From Massilia agrisoli (GTDB lineage Bacteria > Pseudomonadota > Gammaproteobacteria > Burkholderiales > Burkholderiaceae_D), in contig NZ_JAJHPV010000021.1 in the NCBI RefSeq assembly GCF_020831365.1, positions 310,001 to 374,000 on the forward strand: a DNA stretch of 64,000 nt, given 5' to 3'. Of the stretch, positions 58,266 to 64,000 are shown piece after piece; position 1 is the first letter of the stretch; every line of letters starts with the position of its first letter. Under the pieces are notes generated by a model. It had not been told where the DNA came from. It made no database searches and saw only the letters and a program-made list of their open reading frames with translations. The position numbers and the translations under genes were made by a program.

Positions 58266-59662
58266 GCTTCTGCCTTGACTTCCGATTTGGTGGCGATGCT
58301 GCCCGCCTTCGGCAGGTCCGGCTTGTTGGCCAGCTTCTGCTCCAGGTAGTGGATGTTGGTGCCGCCTTCAATAAAGCGGGCATCGACCATCAGTTCGCGG
58401 TGCAGCGGGATATTCGTGAGGATACCCTCAACCACCATTTCCGACAGCGCGATCTGCATGCGGCGGATCGCCTGGTCGCGCGTCGCGCCGTAGGCGATGA
58501 CCTTGCCGATCATCGAGTCGTAGTGCGGCGGCACGTAGTAGCCGGCGTACGAGTGCGAGTCGACACGGATGCCAGGGCCGCCCGGCGGATGCCATGCGTT
58601 GATGCGGCCAGGGGACGGCGTGAACTTGAACGGGTCTTCCGCGTTGATGCGGCACTCGATCGCGTGGCCCGACAACATGATGTCGCGCTGCTTGAAGCGC
58701 AGCTTTTCGCCGGCGGCGATGCGGATCTGTTCCTGGACGATGTCGATGCCGGTGATCATTTCGGTCACCGGATGCTCAACCTGGACGCGGGTGTTCATTT
58801 CAATGAAGTAGAACTCGCCGTTTTCGTACAGGAATTCGAAGGTGCCGGCGCCGCGGTAGCCGATCTTGCGGCAGGCTTCGGCGCAGCGGTCGCCGATCTT
58901 TTCGATCAGCTTGCGCGGGATGCCCGGCGCTGGCGCTTCTTCAATCACCTTCTGGTGGCGGCGCTGCATCGAGCAGTCGCGTTCGCCCAGCCAGACGGCC
59001 TGTTTGTGTTCGTCGGCGAGGATCTGGATCTCGATGTGGCGAGGATTCTCCAAGTACTTCTCCATATAGACTTCTGGATTGCCGAAGGCGGTGCCCGCTT
59101 CGGTCTTGGTCATCGCTACCGCGTTCAGCAGGGCCGCTTCGGTGTGCACGACGCGCATGCCGCGTCCGCCGCCGCCGCCGGCTGCCTTGATGATGACCGG
59201 ATAGCCGACCTTGCGCGCGGTCTGGATGATTTCCTTCGGATCATCCGACAGGGCGCCTTCCGAACCAGGTACGCAAGGCACGCCGGCGCGGATCATGGCC
59301 TGCTTGGCCGATACCTTGTCGCCCATCATGCGGATCGAGTCGGAACGCGGGCCGATGAAGACAAAGCCCGATTTCTCGACGCGCTCGGCGAAGTCGGCGT
59401 TCTCGGACAGGAAGCCGTAACCGGGATGGATCGCTTCCGCGTCGGTCACTTCGGCCGCGCTGATAATCGCCGGCATGTTCAGGTAGCTCAAGGTCGATTG
59501 GGCAGGGCCGATGCAAACCGATTCATCGGCCAACTTCACGTATTTTGCGTCTTTGTCAGCTTCGGAGTGGACGACTACCGTCTTGATGCCCATCTCGCGG
59601 CAGGCGCGCTGGATGCGTAGCGCGATTTCACCACGATTGGCGATAAGGATTTTTTCAAACAT
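58262..59662 (-). CDS. accC: Acetyl-CoA carboxylase biotin carboxylase subunit
   Basis: This 466-residue protein carboxylates biotin on AccB, the first step of fatty acid synthesis. It begins [20 protein letters not shown] and has the ATP-grasp P-loop [17 protein letters not shown], the [20 protein letters not shown] block and the C-terminal [20 protein letters not shown] block (here ECRINAEDP). The last 15-20 residues are hydrophilic and longer than E. coli AccC (449 residues). accB precedes it by 91 bp. Confidence 0.98.
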   Translation of the reverse strand: MFEKILIANRGEIALRIQRACREMGIKTVVVHSEADKDAKYVKLADESVCIGPAQSTLSYLNMPAIISAAEVTDAEAIHPGYGFLSENADFAERVEKSGFVFIGPRSDSIRMMGDKVSAKQAMIRAGVPCVPGSEGALSDDPKEIIQTARKVGYPVIIKAAGGGGGRGMRVVHTEAALLNAVAMTKTEAGTAFGNPEVYMEKYLENPRHIEIQILADEHKQAVWLGERDCSMQRRHQKVIEEAPAPGIPRKLIEKIGDRCAEACRKIGYRGAGTFEFLYENGEFYFIEMNTRVQVEHPVTEMITGIDIVQEQIRIAAGEKLRFKQRDIMLSGHAIECRINAEDPFKFTPSPGRINAWHPPGGPGIRVDSHSYAGYYVPPHYDSMIGKVIAYGATRDQAIRRMQIALSEMVVEGILTNIPLHRELMVDARFIEGGTNIHYLEQKLANKPDLPKAGSIATKSEVKAEA

Positions 59663-59753
59663 AGGTTCGGTGTTTCTGTGAGTGCCGGCCTAGGCCGGGA
59701 ACAACATGGGAACGCCAGGATGGCTGCGGCAGCGGGTGCCGCGCGCGCTTTCC

Positions 59754-60221
59754 TTAGCCGATCACAAACAATGGCTGGCCGAATTCGACTGGCTGGCCAT
59801 TTTCGACCAGGATCTTGGTCACGGTGCCGGAAACGTCGGCATCGATTTCGTTCAGGAGCTTCATCGCTTCGATGATGCAGAGGGTTTCGCCTTCCTTGAT
59901 GGTCGAACCGACTTCGACGAACGCAGCCGCGCCTGGGGCGGACGAACGGTAGAAGGTGCCAACCATTGGCGACTTGACGACGTGGCCGGTTTCGACGGCG
60001 GCGACCGGCGCTGCTGCTGCGGCTTCCACCGGCGCGCTGGACGGCATCGGGGCCGAGTATTGCTGATGCATCTGCTGCGGCTGCATCATGACCATCTGGT
60101 TCTGTGGGTTTGCGGACGACTTGACGATGCGAACCTTGCTCTCGCCCTCGGTCACTTCGAGTTCGGCGATGTCCGACTCGGCTACGAGGTCGATCAATGT
60201 CTTGAGTTTTCGTAAATCCAT
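59754..60221 (-). CDS. accB: Acetyl-CoA carboxylase biotin carboxyl carrier protein
   Basis: This 155-residue protein starts [20 protein letters not shown] after an AAGGGG ribosome-binding site. It has an Ala/Pro-rich linker (about 50-75) and the C-terminal biotinyl domain with EAMKLLNEI; the biotinyl Lys is K121. The position after KL is Leu where many homologues have Met; this should not affect biotinylation. It is the carboxyl carrier of fatty acid synthesis. aroQ lies 89 bp upstream on the same strand. Confidence 0.97.
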   Translation of the reverse strand: MDLRKLKTLIDLVAESDIAELEVTEGESKVRIVKSSANPQNQMVMMQPQQMHQQYSAPMPSSAPVEAAAAAPVAAVETGHVVKSPMVGTFYRSSAPGAAAFVEVGSTIKEGETLCIIEAMKLLNEIDADVSGTVTKILVENGQPVEFGQPLFVIG

Positions 60222-60310
60222 GTGAAACCCCTTGGAATTATTGTGTAATTAAGAGTTATGCGGTGCCGCCTGATCGGGCAGCCCGCGCAAATGCGTGAAG
60301 ATAACGAAGA

Positions 60311-60748
60311 TTAACGCTTTTTAAGGGCGAAGTCGATGGCAAGGCGATATCCATCCGTGCCCAGCCCACAGATTGTTCCCTGTGCTATTGCTGACAAGAA
60401 AGAGTGATGGCGAAACTCTTCGCGTTGGTAAATATTGGAAATATGCACCTCAACAAAGGGAATCGCCACGCCTGCCAACGCGTCGCGCAAGGCGACGCTG
60501 GTATGCGTCAAACCGCCCGGATTAATGACGATCATCTCCACGCCGTCCGTTTTTGCGGCGTGAATACGGTCGATCAGCGCACCTTCGTGATTACTTTGGT
60601 AGCAAGAAAGCGTCGCTCCCGCCGCGCCAGCCTGGGCTGTCGCGGCGCTTTCGATGTCGGCCAGGGTGGCGGCGCCGTACACCTCAGGCTCTCGGGTTCC
60701 CAGCAAATTCAGGTTGGGACCATTGAGCAGAAGAAGCTTTTTTGCCAT
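60311..60748 (-). CDS. aroQ: Type II 3-dehydroquinate dehydratase
   Basis: This 145-residue protein starts at ATG 60748 ([20 protein letters not shown]). It carries the [18 protein letters not shown] signature with the catalytic Tyr, [16 protein letters not shown] and the [17 protein letters not shown] block with the catalytic His. It dehydrates 3-dehydroquinate in the shikimate pathway as a dodecamer. Its place ahead of accB-accC is typical. A start at 60793 is possible but the family begins here. Confidence 0.97.
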   Translation of the reverse strand: MAKKLLLLNGPNLNLLGTREPEVYGAATLADIESAATAQAGAAGATLSCYQSNHEGALIDRIHAAKTDGVEMIVINPGGLTHTSVALRDALAGVAIPFVEVHISNIYQREEFRHHSFLSAIAQGTICGLGTDGYRLAIDFALKKR

Positions 60749-60848
60749 GTTTTGAAGGTCGTTTTCCGCGAAAGTCAGGCATTTTGCCGCCAACGATGGT
60801 CATTGGCAAGGGGAAAAATTGCCAGATCGAAATCGTACGGTCGTGCGT

Positions 60849-61412
60849 TTAAGAGCCAAGCGCGGCGAGGTCTGCCTTCAGTTCGTCGAATTTCAGGCGG
60901 CCGAGATAGGTCTTGCGGACCTGTCCGTCAGGCCCGATCAATACAGTGTACGGCAAGCCGCCGCTGGCGTTGCCAAATTCACGCGCGAGTTCGGTTCCGC
61001 GCAAGCCGGACACGTACAGCGGATAGGAAATTTTGAATTTCTCGGCAAATTGGGCCACGTTCGCGGCCGAATCGATGCCAATGCCGATGATGTTGATGTT
61101 CTTCTTGGCGCTGTCCTTGGCCAGCTGGTCCAGCTCGGGCATTTCTTCCACGCAGGGCGCGCACCAGGGCGCCCAGAAATTCACCACCAGCGCCTTGCCT
61201 TTCCATTGCGCCAGCTCCTGGCGCTGTCCCTTGGCGTCGTCCATCGATTCGGCAAACAGCGCGGTGACCGGGGTGTGCGGCCGGCCGTCGGTTGGCGCGA
61301 TCTTGGTGGTAACAGGGTCGGGTTGCTTTTTTTGAACGCCGACATAGGCGCCCATGGCGGCAAAGGTGGCGGCGATGATGCCGTACACGAGCAGGTTCTT
61401 CTTATTGATCAT
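60849..61412 (-). CDS. TlpA-like membrane-anchored thioredoxin-fold protein
   Basis: This 187-residue protein has an N-terminal membrane anchor (LLVYGIIAATFAAMGAYVGV) and a periplasmic redoxin domain (about 50-187) with the redox motif WAPWCAPC (C84, C87) and GLPYTVLIGPDGQVRKTYLG with the cis-Pro before the target-contacting residues. The family reduces disulfides in the periplasm, for example in cytochrome c or copper assembly. Its start lies directly at the stop of the unknown gene upstream. Confidence 0.93.
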   Translation of the reverse strand: MINKKNLLVYGIIAATFAAMGAYVGVQKKQPDPVTTKIAPTDGRPHTPVTALFAESMDDAKGQRQELAQWKGKALVVNFWAPWCAPCVEEMPELDQLAKDSAKKNINIIGIGIDSAANVAQFAEKFKISYPLYVSGLRGTELAREFGNASGGLPYTVLIGPDGQVRKTYLGRLKFDELKADLAALGS

Positions 61413-62039
61413 TTATGGTTCATTCAAATCGGGTGAAGCTTCAATCAGCGCGCGCACCGCCTCGATGTCGGCGCGCTGCAGGCGGCCGTCCGCGCGGGGC
61501 TTGAGTGCACCGCGCAGGTCGTTCAGGTCATACACTTCTGCGTGCACGCCTTCACGCCGCCACATGAAACTGATGGTCTCGACCGGATCGTAGCGGGCGC
61601 CTTTGAAGTGCGGGGTTTCAGAGATATCTATATTGACGTCGCGGTTCAGCAAAAAAATTTCGACGTCCTTGGGGCTCTCGACAAACAATTGTAAATGAAT
61701 ATCGTCGTGTTCCCCGGCAGTGCCGTTCAGCACCGGGCCGGTCAGGTAGGGCGAAAACTCGGACAGCGCTTCCATGACCCCCAGCGCCGCCTTGCGGAGC
61801 TCGAGCAGGCGGGCCGGCTGGGTGGCGGACTGGAACAGGGCGATGTACTGGCGTACTTCCTCCTCGACCTGGAGGTTGTCGGGCATCAGGTTGGCCGCGG
61901 GCCGCTCGTCGCCCAGCACCTGGGTGGCGGCCTTGCGCTTGGCCGTGGCGTAGTCGGCGCCGTCCTGCGCGATCATGCGCGCAGCGACGGCAGCAATTTG
62001 CGAGCGCAACTGCTGGAGATCGTCGTTCTGGTTAGGCAT
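61413..62039 (-). CDS. Conserved protein of unknown function between tlpA-like and mpl
   Basis: This 208-residue reading frame starts at ATG 62039 or 62042 (MPNQNDDLQQLRSQIAAVAA). It has an N-terminal helical half (AARMIAQDGADYATAKRKAA) and a second half with beta pattern (HDDIHLQLFVESPKDVEIFL). No catalytic motif is clear. A very distant relation to nucleotidyltransferases is possible, but I cannot support it. The gene is divergent from mpl with 85 bp between and directly adjoins the TlpA-like gene, so it is probably co-transcribed with it. Confidence 0.8.
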   Translation of the reverse strand: MPNQNDDLQQLRSQIAAVAARMIAQDGADYATAKRKAATQVLGDERPAANLMPDNLQVEEEVRQYIALFQSATQPARLLELRKAALGVMEALSEFSPYLTGPVLNGTAGEHDDIHLQLFVESPKDVEIFLLNRDVNIDISETPHFKGARYDPVETISFMWRREGVHAEVYDLNDLRGALKPRADGRLQRADIEAVRALIEASPDLNEP

Positions 62040-62124
62040 CATGACGAGATCATACTCTTGAACGGAAAATGCCACCTTGTCGGGTAAAATCGCGTATTCC
62101 GACTTTTGCCAGCACAACACAACC

Positions 62125-63489
62125 ATGCATATTCACATCCTCGGTATTTGCGGCACCTTCATGGGCGGCCTTGCAGTTTTGGCAAAAGAGGCGGGCCACA
62201 AAGTGACCGGCTGCGACGCCAACGTGTATCCGCCGATGAGCACCCAGCTCGAAGCCCAGGGTATCGAACTGATCACCGGCTTCGGCCCCGAGCAGACTGA
62301 GCTGAACCCGGACCTGTACGTGATCGGCAATGTGGTCTCGCGCGGCAATCCGCTGATCGAAGAGATTTTGAACAAAAGCCTGCCATATGTATCTGGCCCG
62401 CAGTGGATTGGTGAACATATCCTGCGCGACAAATGGGTATTGGCCGTGGCTGGCACGCATGGCAAGACAACCACCTCGGCGATGCTGGCCTGGATCCTGG
62501 AAGACGCGGGCTACTCGCCGGGCTTCCTGATCGGCGGCGTACCGATGAACTTCGGCATCTCGGCGCGCCTGCAGGGAAGCACGCCGTCGGACTTCTTCGT
62601 CATCGAGGCGGACGAATACGACACCGCCTTCTTCGACAAGCGCAGCAAGTTCGTCCACTACCACGCAAAAACCGCGGTACTGAATAACCTCGAATACGAT
62701 CACGCCGACATCTTCCCGGACATTGGCGCCATCGAAACCCAGTTCCATCACCTGGTGCGCACCGTGCCCGGCGTGGGCCGCCTGGTCGTCAACGGCGACG
62801 AAGCGTCGATCGCACGCGTGATGAAGCGCGGTTGCTGGAGCGACAAGGAGTCGTTCGGCGTGTCCGAAGGCGTCAACTGGACCCTGGTCGAGCATCCGTC
62901 GGACGGTTTCGATGTACTGTTCAATGGCGACGTGGTCGGCACTGTCCACTGGGGCCTGACTGGTAAGCACAACCGCTCCAACGCGCTGGCCGCGATTGCC
63001 GCTGCGCGCAATGTCGGGGTGCCGCCGGCGCAGGCAGCCGAATCGCTGTCGCGCTTCGAAAGCGTCAAGCGCCGCATGGAAGTGCGCGGCGTGGTCAACA
63101 ACATCACGGTGTACGACGACTTCGCGCACCACCCAACCGCGATCGCGACCACCGTCGGCGGCCTGCGCCAGAAACTGGGCGCCACCGGCCGCATTTTGGC
63201 GGTGCTGGAGCCGCGCTCGAACACGATGAAGCTGGGCGCGATGAAGGATGCGCTGCCGGGCAGCCTGAAGGACGCCGACCTGGTGTTCGGCTTCGGCAGC
63301 CAGCAGGCGCTGGGCTGGAGCCTGGCCGACGCGCTGAAACCGCTCGGCGGCATCGCGCACAGCTTCGACCAGCTCGACTTCCTGCTCAAGGCCATCGTCG
63401 ACGCGGCCCAGCCGGGCGACCACATCCTCGTGATGAGCAACGGCGGCTTCGGCGGCATCCACCAGAAACTGCTGGAAGCGCTGGCATGA
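62125..63489 (+). CDS. mpl: Murein tripeptide ligase Mpl
   Basis: This 454-residue protein starts MHIHILGICGTFMGGLAVLA (ATG 62125; the upstream frame to 62077 is not needed). It has the Mur ligase ATP-binding motif AGTHGKTTTSAML, the DEYDTAFFDKRSKFVHY block and the C-terminal YDDFAHHPTAIATTVGGLR, typical of Mpl. It joins the recycled L-Ala-D-Glu-meso-DAP tripeptide to UDP-MurNAc. The next gene overlaps its stop (ATGA). Confidence 0.96.
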   Translation: MHIHILGICGTFMGGLAVLAKEAGHKVTGCDANVYPPMSTQLEAQGIELITGFGPEQTELNPDLYVIGNVVSRGNPLIEEILNKSLPYVSGPQWIGEHILRDKWVLAVAGTHGKTTTSAMLAWILEDAGYSPGFLIGGVPMNFGISARLQGSTPSDFFVIEADEYDTAFFDKRSKFVHYHAKTAVLNNLEYDHADIFPDIGAIETQFHHLVRTVPGVGRLVVNGDEASIARVMKRGCWSDKESFGVSEGVNWTLVEHPSDGFDVLFNGDVVGTVHWGLTGKHNRSNALAAIAAARNVGVPPAQAAESLSRFESVKRRMEVRGVVNNITVYDDFAHHPTAIATTVGGLRQKLGATGRILAVLEPRSNTMKLGAMKDALPGSLKDADLVFGFGSQQALGWSLADALKPLGGIAHSFDQLDFLLKAIVDAAQPGDHILVMSNGGFGGIHQKLLEALA

Positions 63490-64000
63490 TCGCCAACGCG
63501 CACGTTTTGTATTTGCATGGCTTCCGCTCGTCGCCGCGCTCCTTCAAGGCGCGGGTGGTGGGCGAACGGATGAAGGCCCTCGGCCGCGCCAACGAACTGA
63601 TTTGCCCGCAGCTGCCGGCCTCGCCAAAAGAAGCGATGGCGCTGGTGCTGACCCTGGTCGAACGCTATCCGGCCGAGCAGCTGGCCGTCATCGGCTCATC
63701 GCTGGGCGGTTTCTATGCGACCTGGCTGGCCGAACGCCTTGGCTGCCGCGCCGCGCTGCTGAATCCTTCCGTCGATCCGCTCAAGAACCTGGAAAAGCAT
63801 GTCGGCGTGACCACCGAATACCACTCGGACAAGCCGTTCGAGTTCAAGCGCGAATACATCGATGAACTGCGCGCGCTGAAGGTTGAACGCATCACCCAAC
63901 CGGAACGCTACTTCCTGCTTGCGGCCACCGGCGACGAGGTGCTCGATTACCGCGACATGGTGGCGCGCTACGACGGCGCGAAGCAGCATGTCATTGAAGG
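63486..64000 (+). CDS. YqiA-like esterase/alpha-beta hydrolase (cut by window edge)
   Basis: From ATG 63486, which overlaps the mpl stop (ATGA), about 171 residues are visible without a stop. The protein has the UPF0227/YqiA pattern: YLHGFRSSPRSFKAR (N-terminal His-Gly) and the nucleophile elbow GSSLGGFYATWLAE (Ser) with LLAATGDEVLDYRDMV (Asp) near the end. The family are small esterases; the physiological substrate is unknown. The catalytic His should lie beyond the edge. Confidence 0.88.
   Translation, partial: MIANAHVLYLHGFRSSPRSFKARVVGERMKALGRANELICPQLPASPKEAMALVLTLVERYPAEQLAVIGSSLGGFYATWLAERLGCRAALLNPSVDPLKNLEKHVGVTTEYHSDKPFEFKREYIDELRALKVERITQPERYFLLAATGDEVLDYRDMVARYDGAKQHVIE

Overview
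The window looks like chromosome of a high-GC betaproteobacterium of the order Burkholderiales, most likely Oxalobacteraceae close to Massilia, Duganella or Janthinobacterium. The basis is the GC-rich third codon positions, the gene orders (accB-accC-prmA-DUF3426-PfkB; ffh-CcsA-PP0621-pilS-pilR; rppH divergent from proS followed by a lytic transglycosylase) and the betaproteobacterial families throughout. The genus is an inference from memory of such gene orders, not from a search. I see no rRNA, tRNA, CRISPR, prophage, plasmid gene or complete insertion sequence. It is core chromosome with accessory genes between blocks.

Layout. 1-7.4 kb: a cut PAS-GAF-GGDEF-EAL protein, an M24 peptidase, a TRAP transporter pair (dctQM, no dctP) and argH, all minus. 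7.5-13.3 kb: exported and small enzymes, including an exported cyanophycinase-like hydrolase coupled to an M64 metallopeptidase, and a Lys/Ala-rich exported protein. 13.4-17.9 kb: parC and parE. 18.0-22.4 kb: a pseudo-receiver protein, a class I amidotransferase-like gamma-glutamyl hydrolase, a YbdK gamma-glutamyl ligase and a cation/proton antiporter. 22.5-25.1 kb: moxR, a GNAT gene and a CoxE-like VWA gene, overlapping. 25.4-30.8 kb: two small cytochromes c, a SulP transporter, a membrane-bound AraC regulator, an exported amidohydrolase and a DUF1841 protein. 30.9-36.9 kb: rppH, proS, a lytic transglycosylase and two tandem alkaline phosphatases. 37-44.2 kb: a SWIB protein with a histone H1-like tail, ffh, a CcsA-like gene and pilS/pilR. 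44.2-49 kb: nrdA and nrdB behind a promoter overlapped by tandem NrdR boxes. 49-54.7 kb: a TPR protein, a 1.3 kb stretch without convincing genes, an AlgP/histone H1-like repeat protein, YggT, DUF167 and a HAF-repeat lipoprotein. 54.9-64 kb: a PfkB kinase, DUF3426, prmA, accC, accB, aroQ, a TlpA-like redoxin, an unknown gene, mpl and the start of a YqiA-like esterase.

The most informative non-coding features are the nrdA control region (a sigma70 promoter whose -10 lies inside one NrdR box, a second box 30 bp on, then a terminator-like hairpin in a leader of about 240 nt) and three families of short palindromic repeats. Family A (core GTAGGGCGGATAAGCGC) occurs at eight loci, seven of them 2-20 bp after a gene's stop codon. 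Family B (core GGGGTCAGACCAC) lies between parE and parC and upstream of the CcsA-like gene. Family C is ATTCCC-N8-GGGAAT, resembling neisserial dRS3. The gene-poor stretch at 50142-51458 contains an intrinsic-terminator-like hairpin and could encode an untranslated RNA. No clearly new multi-gene system is evident. The candidates most worth following are the gamma-glutamyl/antiporter trio, the moxR-GNAT-VWA operon and the exported cyanophycinase/M64 pair.
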